From contig CANQSA010000014.1 in NCBI GenBank assembly GCA_947626415.1, forward strand, positions 1-59,945: 59,945 nt of DNA. Reading direction: 5' to 3'. The notes under the pieces were generated by a model. It searched no databases. It had not been told where the DNA came from and was given only the letters and a program-made list of their open reading frames with translations. This document shows positions 35,009-43,822 of the stretch, in pieces. Each line of letters opens with the position of its first letter. Position 1 is the first letter of the stretch. A program made the position numbers and the translations under genes. The DNA is from an uncultured Lachnospiraceae bacterium. Its GTDB lineage: Bacteria; Bacillota; Clostridia; Lachnospirales; Lachnospiraceae.

Positions 35009-36673
35009 TTACACTTCCATAATGATCGGCAGAATCATCGGATTCCGTTTCATCCGTTTCCATAAAAAGTCGCTCAGACTGTCTTTGATCACCATCTTGA
35101 TCCGTCCCCAGTCCGATACCCGTTTATCCAGGCATCCCAGCAAAGCCTCATTGACAACGCTGCGCGCTTCTTCCATCAGGTTCTCCGATTCTCTTACATA
35201 AACAAAGCCCCTTGATACAATATCCGGTCCCGCCAACAGTTCGTTGCTGTAGCGTTCCAGGGTAACTACCACAATGATAATTCCGTTTTCCGCCAGATTC
35301 TGCCGATCCCGCAGGACGATATTTCCCACGTCTCCCACGCCGAGGCCGTCCACCAGAAGTCCGCCCGCGGTTACCGTTCCGGTCACTTCGGCGCTGTCTT
35401 CATCCATGCTCAATACATCTCCGGCAGACAACAGGAAGATATTTTCCTTCGGGATCCCCATCGTTTCCGCCAGTTCCGCCTGCGCCTTCAGATGCCGGTA
35501 TTCTCCATGTACCGGGATCGCGTATTTTGGCTTTACCAGAGAATAAATGAGTTTGATCTCTTCCTGGCAGGCATGCCCGGATACATGAGTATCCTGAAAG
35601 ATAACCTTCGCTCCCTTCATAGAAAGCTCATTGATTACGCGGGATACCGCCTTCTCATTTCCCGGGATTGGATGAGAGCTCAATACGACCGTATCGGTCG
35701 GTTTGATCGTCACCTTCTTATGGATTGAAGCCGCCATACGGGATAACGCCGCCATGGATTCTCCCTGGCTGCCGGTCGTGATCAGCACCAGCTGGTCATC
35801 CGTATAATTCTTCATCAGTTCAATATCGATCAGCGTATTCTCCGGAATATTCAGATACCCCAATTCTCCGGCAATGGTAATGATATTGACCATGCTTCTG
35901 CCTTCAATGATAACTTTTCTGCCGTATTGATATGCACAGTTAATGATCTGCTGCACACGGTCCACATTGGACGCAAACGTAGCGACAATAATTCTGCTCT
36001 TGGTATTCTCCGAAAAAATGTGCTCAATGGTCTTTCCGACTGTCCGTTCCGACATGGTAAAACCGGGACGTTCCGCGTTGGTGCTGTCGCACAGCAGCGC
36101 CAGAACTCCCTTCTTGCCAAGTTCGCCAAACCGCGCCAGATCGATGGCGTCTCCGAATACCGGCGTATAATCGATCTTAAAATCTCCGGTATGCACGATC
36201 ACGCCGGCAGGCGTATAGATCGCCAGGGCAGCCGCATCCGAAATACTGTGATTGGTACGGATAAACTCGATCCGAAAATTGTCTAAAATAATAGACTGTC
36301 CGTATTTTACCACTTTTCGCCGTACAGTTCCCAGCATATTCCGCTCTTTCAGTTTGCCCTCGATCAGCGCCATCGTCAGCTTTGTCGCGTAGATGGGAAT
36401 GTTGATCTCATCAAATATATAGGGGATGGCACCAATATGGTCCTCATGCCCGTGTGTAATAATCAGTCCTTTTACCTTCTCAATATTCTCCTTCAGATAC
36501 GTAGTATCCGGTATGACCAGGTCTATTCCCAGCATATCGTCATCCGGGAAAGACAAACCGCAGTCCACTACGATAATATCATCTTCATATTCAAATGCGG
36601 TCATGTTCATTCCGATCTCTTCCAGACCGCCTAACGGAATCATCTTAACTTTTCCGATCTTTTCCTGCTTCAA
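35009..36673 (-). CDS. rnj: Ribonuclease J
   Basis: The 554-residue metallo-beta-lactamase/beta-CASP nuclease has the zinc motif HGHEDH at residues 74-79, then CDSTNAERPGFT and the HPIPGNEKAV and HVSGHACQEE loops, and an RNase J C-terminal domain. It degrades and matures RNA 5' to 3' and as an endonuclease. I chose TTG 36673, preceded by TGGAGG five bases upstream; an in-frame TTG at 36685 overlaps that site. It lies downstream of the DUF1292 gene. Confidence 0.95.
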   Translation of the reverse strand: MKQEKIGKVKMIPLGGLEEIGMNMTAFEYEDDIIVVDCGLSFPDDDMLGIDLVIPDTTYLKENIEKVKGLIITHGHEDHIGAIPYIFDEINIPIYATKLTMALIEGKLKERNMLGTVRRKVVKYGQSIILDNFRIEFIRTNHSISDAAALAIYTPAGVIVHTGDFKIDYTPVFGDAIDLARFGELGKKGVLALLCDSTNAERPGFTMSERTVGKTIEHIFSENTKSRIIVATFASNVDRVQQIINCAYQYGRKVIIEGRSMVNIITIAGELGYLNIPENTLIDIELMKNYTDDQLVLITTGSQGESMAALSRMAASIHKKVTIKPTDTVVLSSHPIPGNEKAVSRVINELSMKGAKVIFQDTHVSGHACQEEIKLIYSLVKPKYAIPVHGEYRHLKAQAELAETMGIPKENIFLLSAGDVLSMDEDSAEVTGTVTAGGLLVDGLGVGDVGNIVLRDRQNLAENGIIIVVVTLERYSNELLAGPDIVSRGFVYVRESENLMEEARSVVNEALLGCLDKRVSDWGRIKMVIKDSLSDFLWKRMKRNPMILPIIMEV

Positions 36674-36699
36674 ATTAACCTCCAATTCTGCCCGTACCC

Positions 36700-36960
36700 T
36701 TATATCTCGATCTCTACATCTTCCAATAATTCCTCAAACACTTTGTACAGGGCTTCCAGTTCCGTATCATCCTCTACAAATTCATAGACTGCTTCCGCAT
36801 CCGACTCCTTTGAGCAATCGCGCAAAATATACGCTTCTCCGTCCTCATCCGCTTCGGAGTCCGTTACCAGAATATAGTCCGTTCCATTGATCCTGCTTTC
36901 TTCCAACACATAAAAATCTATGCTTTCCCCGTTTTCGTCCGTAATTGTAATCTGATCCAC
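36700..36960 (-). CDS. DUF1292 family protein
   Basis: The 86-residue acidic protein belongs to DUF1292 (YrzB-like): it opens with (V)DQITITDENGESIDFYVLEE and has ILVTDSEADEDGEAYILR. Function unknown. The start is GTG 36960, with GGAGG six bases upstream formed by the end of ruvX; the two genes are one base apart. The order ireB-ruvX-DUF1292 is conserved across Firmicutes. Confidence 0.88.
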   Translation of the reverse strand: MDQITITDENGESIDFYVLEESRINGTDYILVTDSEADEDGEAYILRDCSKESDAEAVYEFVEDDTELEALYKVFEELLEDVEIEI

Positions 36961-36961
36961 A

Positions 36962-37414
36962 TTAATCCTCCGTTCCGGCGCTTTCCCGCGGCTTCGCAGC
37001 CAGATAATCCAGATAACTCTGCAAAATAAACGTTGCCGCAATCTCATCCACATACTTCTTCCGGTTCTCCCGCCGGATTCCCATTTCCATCATCGCTCTG
37101 TCCGCCGCAACCGTGGTCAGGCGCTCATCCCACAGTACGACTTCCAGACCGGTTCTTCTCTCCAGGCCGGCGCGAAACGCTTCGGCAGCTTTTGCGCGCT
37201 CGCCAATATCGCCGTTCATATGCTTCGGATAGCCCAGCACGATCTTTTCAATCTGATAAGTTCCGATCAGTTCCTCAATTCTTGCATATGTGCGGCGTAA
37301 CTTATTCTCCTGTGTTCTCCGTATGATCTCTACCCCCTGGGCAGTAATACACAGGGCATCGCTCATCGCAACACCCACCGTCTTTGTTCCGTAGTCTAAG
37401 CCCAATATTCTCAT
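36962..37414 (-). CDS. ruvX: RuvX/YqgF pre-16S rRNA nuclease
   Basis: The 150-residue RNase H-fold protein has [16 protein letters not shown] at residues 4-19, [14 protein letters not shown] in the middle and [13 protein letters not shown] near 95. It trims the 5' end of 16S rRNA, and a role as a Holliday-junction resolvase has also been proposed. It lies between ireB and the DUF1292 gene. Confidence 0.94.
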   Translation of the reverse strand: MRILGLDYGTKTVGVAMSDALCITAQGVEIIRRTQENKLRRTYARIEELIGTYQIEKIVLGYPKHMNGDIGERAKAAEAFRAGLERRTGLEVVLWDERLTTVAADRAMMEMGIRRENRKKYVDEIAATFILQSYLDYLAAKPRESAGTED

Positions 37415-37437
37415 GCCGGCTCCATTCGTCAGTCTGT

Positions 37438-37698
37438 TTATTTCAGCTTCATATTGATATAATAGGTCAAAGCCTCCTCAATCAACTCATCACGCTCTAC
37501 CTTCATAATCAGACTTCTCGCGTTCTTATAACTGGTAATATAGGTAGGGTCTCCGGACATAATATACCCTACGATTTGATTTACCGGATTATAACCCTTT
37601 TCCGCAAGTGCCTCATATACCAGCTCCAAAACCTTGGAAACCTCCAGCTTAGTTTCCTGTGGGGATCTGAAATATTGTGTACTGCTTAAATCCTTCAT
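37438..37698 (-). CDS. IreB family regulatory phosphoprotein
   Basis: The 86-residue protein matches IreB/DUF965 along its whole length, with [33 protein letters not shown] in outline. In Enterococcus IreB is phosphorylated by the PASTA kinase IreK and affects cephalosporin tolerance; the threonines near the N-terminus (SSTQYF) are the likely sites. The kinase is not in this window. It leads the ireB-ruvX series. Confidence 0.93.
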   Translation of the reverse strand: MKDLSSTQYFRSPQETKLEVSKVLELVYEALAEKGYNPVNQIVGYIMSGDPTYITSYKNARSLIMKVERDELIEEALTYYINMKLK

Positions 37699-37736
37699 TT
37701 TTCTCCGTCCTTATAGAAATTTCTTCTGTCAGTTTT

Positions 37737-37765
37737 ATTCTAATACAAATTTTCCAATTGGGCAA
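37737..37765 (-). promoter_or_regulatory. Possible ireB operon promoter
   Basis: TTGCCC (37765-37760) in the end of mtaB and TAGAAT (37742-37737) are 17 bases apart. The -35 is a weak match. Confidence 0.4.
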
Positions 37766-39068
37766 GCATTATTTCGCGATTCAAAGGCTTGAGCACAAAA
37801 ACAACTCCGATCCGATTATCCAGTCTTTTTGCTGTTTCTACCGCAACCTTTACATAGGCTTTGGTATGTCCCACCATATAGGTTTTCCCGTCTATGCTCT
37901 CCTGCCGTTCAAACAGAACCTCCTGCCGCGTCTGCTCCAGCGCGCTGTGAAACGCCTCTGTCAGCCCGGCGCAGACTGTTTCCAGTTCCTGCGCGCGGCG
38001 GCGCTTTGTCATACCGTCAATCTGTCCCGGCATATCTGCCGCTGCAGTTCCCGCTCTTTTAGAATAAGGGAAAATATGCGCATCCGCGAACCGGATCTGC
38101 TGCACAAAGTCCCTGGTACATGCAAATTCCGCTTCTGTCTCTCCCGGAAATCCTACAATAATATCCGTTGTAATGGCTGCCATCGGAAAATAGGTCCGGA
38201 TCAAACGGCAGCAGGCGGCGTATTCTTCTGTGGTATATTTCCGGTTCATTCGCCTTAATACCGTATCGCACCCGCTCTGCAGGGAAAGATGAAAATGCGG
38301 ACATACATGAGAAAGTTCCGAAATCGCTTCCATAAAATCCTCTGTAATGACCCGCGGTTCGAGAGAACCCAGACGGATCCGTTCCACGCCGGGAAGCAGA
38401 TCGACCGCCCGGATCAGACTCAGCAGATTTTCCGACGATTCCGGCCGTTCAAGCCCATACGAGGTCAAATGGATCCCGGTCAGAACGAATTCCCGGTATC
38501 CCGCCTTTACCAGGCGGCTGATCTCCGCCAGTACCTGCTCCTGTCTGCGGCTCCGGATCCTTCCTCTTGCATACGGGATTACACAATAACTGCAAAACTG
38601 GTTGCATCCGTCCTGTACCTTGATATATGCCCGGGTATGCTCGGTTACGGTCTCGATCTCCAGCTCTTCGTATTCCTTTTCTTTTCCAATCTCTACCATA
38701 TCAGTATTGACCGAATGGCTCTGTTCATACTGCCGGATCACAGAAATAATATCTTTTTTCCGGTTATTTCCGACTGCGATGTCAACGGCTCCGTCCGCAA
38801 ATACAGCTTCGGCCCCTGCCGTCTGCACATAACATCCAACGGCGATCACCAGCGCTTTCGGATTCAGTTTCTTTCCCCGATGCAGCATCTGCCGGGATTT
38901 CCGGTCCGCGATATTGGTCACGGAACAGGTATTGACAATATAAATATCCGCAGGTTCGGAAAACGGAACTAATTCATATCCGTTCTGCACAAGCAGCTGT
39001 CCCATCGCTTCCGTTTCATAGGCATTTACTTTACAGCCCAAATTGTGTATTGCGACTTTTTTTCCCAT
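37740..39068 (-). CDS. mtaB: tRNA t6A37 methylthiotransferase MtaB
   Basis: The radical-SAM enzyme turns t6A37 into ms2t6A37 on tRNA. The 442-residue protein shows the N-terminal cluster cysteines (LGCKVNAYETE, VNTCSVTNIADRKSRQ, VGCYVQ), the radical-SAM triad CNQFCSYC and a C-terminal TRAM domain. I took ATG 39068 (MGKKVAIHNLGC) as the start by family length; GGAG lies 12 bases upstream, a wide gap. An in-frame ATG at 39119 has no ribosome binding site. Its 3' end overlaps the candidate ireB promoter. Confidence 0.92.
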   Translation of the reverse strand: MGKKVAIHNLGCKVNAYETEAMGQLLVQNGYELVPFSEPADIYIVNTCSVTNIADRKSRQMLHRGKKLNPKALVIAVGCYVQTAGAEAVFADGAVDIAVGNNRKKDIISVIRQYEQSHSVNTDMVEIGKEKEYEELEIETVTEHTRAYIKVQDGCNQFCSYCVIPYARGRIRSRRQEQVLAEISRLVKAGYREFVLTGIHLTSYGLERPESSENLLSLIRAVDLLPGVERIRLGSLEPRVITEDFMEAISELSHVCPHFHLSLQSGCDTVLRRMNRKYTTEEYAACCRLIRTYFPMAAITTDIIVGFPGETEAEFACTRDFVQQIRFADAHIFPYSKRAGTAAADMPGQIDGMTKRRRAQELETVCAGLTEAFHSALEQTRQEVLFERQESIDGKTYMVGHTKAYVKVAVETAKRLDNRIGVVFVLKPLNREIMLAQLENLY

Positions 39069-39128
39069 TTCTTTCTTTTTCTCCAAATCTGTCAAATTAA
39101 ACCGGTTCTTTTTGTGCATATTTAAGTA

Positions 39129-39157
39129 TTGACTTTTCTACTGGTAACCATTACTAT
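39129..39157 (+). promoter_or_regulatory. Possible promoter of the HPr-like gene
   Basis: TTGACT (39129-39134) and TACTAT (39152-39157) are 17 bases apart. A second -10-like TATAAT stands at 39217-39222 close to the start codon, without a good -35. Confidence 0.45.
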
Positions 39158-39244
39158 AAGGGTAGATGTGAGTGCTGCGGAACTTATCTGCGCTCTGCAG
39201 CTTCTACATAAACTATTATAATAGAAACAGGAGGGCACTTTTTT

Positions 39245-39475
39245 ATGAAGACCGTTTCAATTTGTTTGAATTCAATTGACAAAGTAAAATCTTTTGTGAA
39301 TGACATTTCAAAGTTTGACAGTGACTTTGATCTGGTATCCGGCAGATATGTAATCGACGCGAAGTCCATTATGGGTATCTTCAGCTTAGATTTATCCAAG
39401 CCGATCGTATTGAATATTCATTCCGATGAAGGGATCGACGATATCCTGGCTATCTTGAATCCGTACTTAGTTTAA
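39245..39475 (+). CDS. HPr-fold protein lacking the catalytic histidine
   Basis: The 76-residue protein matches HPr from the second helix on: ISKFDSDFDL and KSIMGIFSL line up with SKYDADVNL and KSIMGVMSL of Bacillus HPr. Ser41 therefore corresponds to the regulatory Ser46. The GIHARPA active site is replaced by NSIDKVK; without gaps His15 becomes Ser10, and the only histidine (His59) is far away. It cannot pass on phosphate in the PTS. Like Crh, it might be a regulatory HPr, phosphorylated by HPr kinase. AGGAGG precedes the ATG. It is a one-gene unit between mtaB and thiI. Confidence 0.8.
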   Translation: MKTVSICLNSIDKVKSFVNDISKFDSDFDLVSGRYVIDAKSIMGIFSLDLSKPIVLNIHSDEGIDDILAILNPYLV

Positions 39476-39488
39476 GAAAACATTATGG

Positions 39489-39520
39489 AAAGGACTGCTG
39501 CTGACGCAGCGGTCCTTTTT
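39489..39520. terminator. Terminator between the HPr-like gene and thiI
   Basis: AAGGAC-t-GCTGC-tgac-GCAGC-g-GTCCTT with a T5 tail forms a strong stem 15 bases past the HPr-like stop. It stands between convergent genes and can also serve thiI. Confidence 0.88.
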
Positions 39521-39566
39521 CTTGTCTTCGGAAAATCCCGTTCTTTTATCCGATCTCTTATCTGAT

Positions 39567-40748
39567 CTATGACTGCGCGATCACAACTTCCGCCGTTTCG
39601 ATCGCTTCGGCAACCATCTGTTCAATCTGTCCCGTCAATTTCTGTTCCGACTTTTCAATGGACGCCAGATTCGGTTTTGTCACCGGATGCTTTGCTACAA
39701 ATGTGGTGCAGCAGTCCTCATACGGCAAAATAGAAGTTTCATAGGTATTGATCCGCAGCGCCACGTCCACAATTTCCTGCTTGTCAAACGCAATAACCGG
39801 CCGGTATACCGGCAGAGAGCAGACCGCATTCGTTGCATTCAGGCTTTGCAGCGTCTGACTTGCCACCTGCCCGATACTCTCTCCCGTGATCAGTCCCAGA
39901 CAGCCGTTTTCCCGTGCAAGCCGCTCTGCGATCCGCATCATATAGCGCCGCATCAGGATCGTCAGCTGCTCATGCGGGCACTGGTCATAGATATACATCT
40001 GAATGTCCGTAAAATTCACAATATGCAGTTTCACCGGTCCCGTATACCGGGAGATCAGCCGCGCCAGCTCCACGACCTTTTCTTTGGCACGTTCGCTGGT
40101 ATAAGGCGGCGCATGGAAATATGTGGCCTCCAGTTCTACGCCGCGCCGGGAAACCATATAGCCCGCCACCGGACTGTCGATCCCGCCGGACAAAAGCAGC
40201 ATGGCTTTTCCTGCCGTTCCCAGCGGCATACCGCCCATTCCCGGGATTGTCTCTGTATAAATATTGATCCTGGCACGGATCTCCACATTCACCCAAATAT
40301 CCGGCGTATGCACGTCCACTTTCAGATTGGGAAATTCCCGCAGCAGGATCTCACCGATCCGGCTGTTCATCTCCTGGGAATCCAACGGGTAATTCTTCCT
40401 CGCCCGGCGTGCTTTTACCTTAAATGTATATGCTCTCTCACCATAGGTTTCCCGCATATGCGCAATGATATGGCTGCACAGATCCGCAAAGCCGTTGTCC
40501 GCGATCTGTACCATAGGGCAAATCCCGGTAATGCCGAATACCCGGGTCAGGGCTTCTATGGCCCCGTCATAATCATAATCGCCTTCCGCTTCCGCATAGA
40601 TCCGCCCGGACTCCTTCCAGACCCGGAACTTTCCATCCACATCCCGCAGGACTTCTTCGATCCGGCTGATCAATTTATCCTCAAATAAATATCGGTTCTT
40701 TCCCTTTACGCCGATTTCCGCGTATTTAATTAAAAATCCCTGATACAT
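39567..40748 (-). CDS. thiI: tRNA 4-thiouridine synthase ThiI (no rhodanese domain)
   Basis: The 393-residue protein has an N-terminal ferredoxin-like part, a THUMP domain (about 60-165) and a PP-loop AANH domain with LLLSGGIDSPVAGYMVSRRG and GESIGQVASQT. It makes s4U8 in tRNA and can feed thiamin synthesis. The rhodanese domain of the E. coli protein is missing, as in many Gram-positives, so sulfur must come directly from a partner desulfurase; the next gene upstream encodes one. AVCSLPVYRP carries a cysteine that may bind the sulfur. Confidence 0.94.
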   Translation of the reverse strand: MYQGFLIKYAEIGVKGKNRYLFEDKLISRIEEVLRDVDGKFRVWKESGRIYAEAEGDYDYDGAIEALTRVFGITGICPMVQIADNGFADLCSHIIAHMRETYGERAYTFKVKARRARKNYPLDSQEMNSRIGEILLREFPNLKVDVHTPDIWVNVEIRARINIYTETIPGMGGMPLGTAGKAMLLLSGGIDSPVAGYMVSRRGVELEATYFHAPPYTSERAKEKVVELARLISRYTGPVKLHIVNFTDIQMYIYDQCPHEQLTILMRRYMMRIAERLARENGCLGLITGESIGQVASQTLQSLNATNAVCSLPVYRPVIAFDKQEIVDVALRINTYETSILPYEDCCTTFVAKHPVTKPNLASIEKSEQKLTGQIEQMVAEAIETAEVVIAQS

Positions 40749-40792
40749 ACTGATTCCGCTCCGTTCCGGCTCTGTTTTCCGTCTGCGGCATG

Positions 40793-41956
40793 CTAACGCC
40801 GTGTGTAGAGCCTTAGTTTACATAGTAACGCATTCAGTCTGAAAATACAATCGTCAATTTCGTCTTTTGTATTGTTTTCGCAGAAACTGAAGCGAATGGT
40901 GGAATCCAGCAGATCTTTCCGGATCCCCATTGCTTTCAGGGTAGCGCTGACCGCCGGTTTATTGGAAGAACAGGCCGAACCGGCTGATACGGAAATCCCG
41001 TATTCCTCCAGGGCGTGCAGCAGCACTTCACTCCGTACACCCGCAAAGCTGACGCTTGCGATATGCGGCGCGCCCGCTTCTCCTCTCTGACTGTTGACCG
41101 TTACGCCTTCAAGCCGGCTGACCCGGTCAATAAAATAATCCTTTAAGCCGATCATAACCTGCCGGTTCTCTTCCAGATTCCGATAGGCTTCCGCACAGGC
41201 GGCTGCCATTCCTGCGATCGCGGGTACATTCTCCGTACCGGAACGCAGTCCCTGCTGCTGCCCGCCTCCGAACAGGATGGGCCTGATTTTGAGCTTGTCC
41301 CGGATATATAAGAATCCGACGCCTTTCGGGCCGTGAAACTTATGGGCACTGACAGACAGCAGATCGATCCCCATTCGCTTGGGACAGATCGGATATTTGC
41401 CAAACGCCTGAATCGCGTCCACATGAAAGAGCGCGTCTTTTTTCTTTTCTTTTAAGACCTTAGCCAATTCCGCTACCGGCATCACGGCGCCAACCTCATT
41501 GTTTACATACATAACAGAGGCCAGAATAGTATCTTCGCAGACTGCATCGGCAAAATCGGACACGGAAACACAGCCGCAGGCGTCTACAGGCAGATAAGTT
41601 ACCCGGAACCCCTGTTCTTCCAGATATTTCATAACATTTCCCACGGAGGCATGTTCCACCTGAGTCGTAATGATATGGTTCCCGCTGCGCCGGTTCGCCA
41701 TCGCCGTACCGATCAGCGCCAGATTATTGGATTCCGTACCGCCGGATGTAAAAAAGATTTCCTTGCTTTCTGCTTTTAAGATCCCGGCAATCTCCGCCTT
41801 GGCCTCTTTTATATAATTTTCCGCCTCCATCCCTTTCCTGTGCATGGAAGACGGATTCCCGTAATCCTTCTGCATCACAGTCAGCATTTTCTCAATTACC
41901 GCTTCGCTGACCTTTGTCGTAGCCGAATTATCAAAATAAATTTCTCTGTTCTCCAT
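40793..41956 (-). CDS. Cysteine desulfurase, ThiI partner
   Basis: The 387-residue class V aminotransferase-fold enzyme opens IYFDNSATTKVSEAV and has the PLP lysine in SVSAHKFHGPKGVGF and the catalytic-loop cysteine in VSAGSACSSNKP. It releases sulfur from cysteine as a persulfide. The gap to thiI is 44 bases and no scaffold (iscU/sufU) gene is nearby, so it most likely serves ThiI, as NifZ does in Bacillus. The long form of the loop puts it in the IscS/NifS group rather than SufS. Confidence 0.9.
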   Translation of the reverse strand: MENREIYFDNSATTKVSEAVIEKMLTVMQKDYGNPSSMHRKGMEAENYIKEAKAEIAGILKAESKEIFFTSGGTESNNLALIGTAMANRRSGNHIITTQVEHASVGNVMKYLEEQGFRVTYLPVDACGCVSVSDFADAVCEDTILASVMYVNNEVGAVMPVAELAKVLKEKKKDALFHVDAIQAFGKYPICPKRMGIDLLSVSAHKFHGPKGVGFLYIRDKLKIRPILFGGGQQQGLRSGTENVPAIAGMAAACAEAYRNLEENRQVMIGLKDYFIDRVSRLEGVTVNSQRGEAGAPHIASVSFAGVRSEVLLHALEEYGISVSAGSACSSNKPAVSATLKAMGIRKDLLDSTIRFSFCENNTKDEIDDCIFRLNALLCKLRLYTRR

Positions 41957-41990
41957 TTCGGATTCTCCTGTTCCGATCCCATACGCGTAT

Positions 41991-42728
41991 TTATGTCTCT
42001 AACTGGTACATCAGCACGGACAATACCATCATTCCTGCCGTCTCCGTCCGCAGGATCCGTCTGCCCAGCGTAACCGGATAAATTCCGGCTTCTTCTGCCG
42101 CCGCTATTTCTGACTCACAGAAACCGCCCTCCGGCCCGATCATGATCCCGACCGACATGCCTGCCTGAACCTGCGCAAACAATTCCTTCGTATGCCGCAT
42201 ATCCGCAGCTTCTTCATATGGGATGAAACACAGATCCAGACCGGCCGCATATTCCAGCGCTTCTTTCCATCCAAGCACTGGATGCACCCGGGGAATGATC
42301 TGCCGTTTCGACTGTTTTGCGGCGCTTTCCGCGATACTGTTCCAGCGCGCCGTTTTGCTCTGCGCTTTCTTTGCGTCCAGCTTTACAACACACCGTTTCG
42401 TTTCTACCGGTATGATCTCGCAGGCTCCCAGTTCCACCGCTTTCTGAATGATCAGTTCCATTTTATCCCCTTTGGGAAGCGCCTGAAACAGATATAAACT
42501 GGCGGAAAGTTCCCGGTTTTCTCCTTCCACATCTGCGATCCGCGCCGTCACTCGGTCTGCTTCTATCTGCTGGATCACACAGGAAAAATCTCTGCCCTGT
42601 CCGTCGCTGACCAGAATTTCTTCTCCGGGCTTCATGCGCAGGACATTCCGGATATGATTGACGTCATTTCCGGTAATTTCAATATACTGTTCTTTTATTG
42701 CCGTGGGCTGTACAAAGAACCGATACAT
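41991..42728 (-). CDS. rsmE: 16S rRNA m3U1498 methyltransferase
   Basis: The 245-residue SPOUT methyltransferase has an N-terminal PUA-like domain and the knot motifs MIGPEGGFCESEI and LGRRILRTETAGM. It methylates U1498 of 16S rRNA. I chose ATG 42728, with GGAGG five bases upstream; a start at 42740 includes that site. It follows prmA, as usual in Firmicutes. Confidence 0.94.
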   Translation of the reverse strand: MYRFFVQPTAIKEQYIEITGNDVNHIRNVLRMKPGEEILVSDGQGRDFSCVIQQIEADRVTARIADVEGENRELSASLYLFQALPKGDKMELIIQKAVELGACEIIPVETKRCVVKLDAKKAQSKTARWNSIAESAAKQSKRQIIPRVHPVLGWKEALEYAAGLDLCFIPYEEAADMRHTKELFAQVQAGMSVGIMIGPEGGFCESEIAAAEEAGIYPVTLGRRILRTETAGMMVLSVLMYQLET

Positions 42729-42779
42729 ACATTCCTCCATTCCAAAGCCTTTCCGTACTTGAAAGGCCGGAGTTTCTTT

Positions 42780-43793
42780 TTATTTTTTCCGGGCACAGAC
42801 ACATACCCAGTCCCCTTCTCTGGTTATGGAATCCAGTTCCAGATCCGCGGCCGCCTGTATCGCCTGCTCTACATCCTGCTCCTTGGTATATAAAATACCG
42901 GAAGAAATAAACAGCCCGCCGGGCTTTAAAAACTGTCCCGCTATAGCGGCAAGCGGAACGATCACATCTGCCAGGATATTGGCGACTGCTATATCATAAC
43001 CGCCGCCCAACTGTTGCCGCAGTTTCGCGTCTTCCAGTACATTTCCTGTCAATACCCGATAGCAGTCAGGATCCAATCCATTTAATCTCCCGTTTTCCTG
43101 CGCCGCTTCTGCCGCAGCCGGGTCGATATCGACGGCCAGAACAGATTCTGCGCCCATTTTACAAGCCGCAATCGCTAAAATACCGCTGCCGCAGCCCAGG
43201 TCCAGAACTCTGCTGCCGGGTTTTCCCTCCGCCTCAATCTGTTCCAGACACAGTCTTGTCGTCTCATGCTGTCCGGTTCCAAACGCAAGCCCCGGATCGA
43301 TCTCGATCACATACTGCCCCGGAGCCGCCTCTGCCGGTTCCCAGGTGGGTTTGATCAAAAAATGTCCGATGGAAAACGGCTTAAAAAACGATTTCCAGTT
43401 GGAATTCCAATCCTCCTCCGGCGTAACCTCTTTTTGGATCGAAGCCTCTCCAATATCTATAAACGCAGCGGCTGTTTTCAGCCGCTCTCTCAATTCTGCA
43501 AGGAGTTCTTCTTCCGGCAGCTGACATTCTTCCAATCCATCCGCTCCGCTTACGGTCATTCCGAAGCCTGCCACCTGGCCTTCTCCCTGTTTTACATAAA
43601 ACGACACATAGGCAGTCCCGTCATCCGGCGGCAGAACCGGCAGGATATCGATAAACATTTTCTGCTTATCAGACTCGGAAATCGGTACATGGTCCTGTAC
43701 TTCCATCCCATAAATCCCCAGTTCCATTAAAATGCCGCTGATCACGTCTACTGCCTGTGTCGTGGTCTTAATTGTATATTTGTTCCATTCCAT
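42780..43793 (-). CDS. prmA: Ribosomal protein L11 methyltransferase
   Basis: The 337-residue protein has the PrmA hallmarks EIDPGLAFGTGQHETTRLCL and VLDLGCGSGILAIAACKMGA, then VAVDIDPAAAEAAQEN. It trimethylates L11 at several sites. I chose ATG 43793 (MEWNKYTIKTTTQ) from family length; an in-frame TTG at 43826 overlaps the dnaJ stop and would add eleven residues. The ribosome binding site is weak either way, and coupling to dnaJ is likely. Confidence 0.92.
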   Translation of the reverse strand: MEWNKYTIKTTTQAVDVISGILMELGIYGMEVQDHVPISESDKQKMFIDILPVLPPDDGTAYVSFYVKQGEGQVAGFGMTVSGADGLEECQLPEEELLAELRERLKTAAAFIDIGEASIQKEVTPEEDWNSNWKSFFKPFSIGHFLIKPTWEPAEAAPGQYVIEIDPGLAFGTGQHETTRLCLEQIEAEGKPGSRVLDLGCGSGILAIAACKMGAESVLAVDIDPAAAEAAQENGRLNGLDPDCYRVLTGNVLEDAKLRQQLGGGYDIAVANILADVIVPLAAIAGQFLKPGGLFISSGILYTKEQDVEQAIQAAADLELDSITREGDWVCVCARKK

Positions 43794-43822
43794 ACCAATT
43801 ATTCTTTCATGGAAAGCATTGT

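Noticed and set aside
39687-40688. Long open frame opposite thiI
   Set aside because: thiI is certain by the PP-loop and THUMP features; the opposite frame has no family features.
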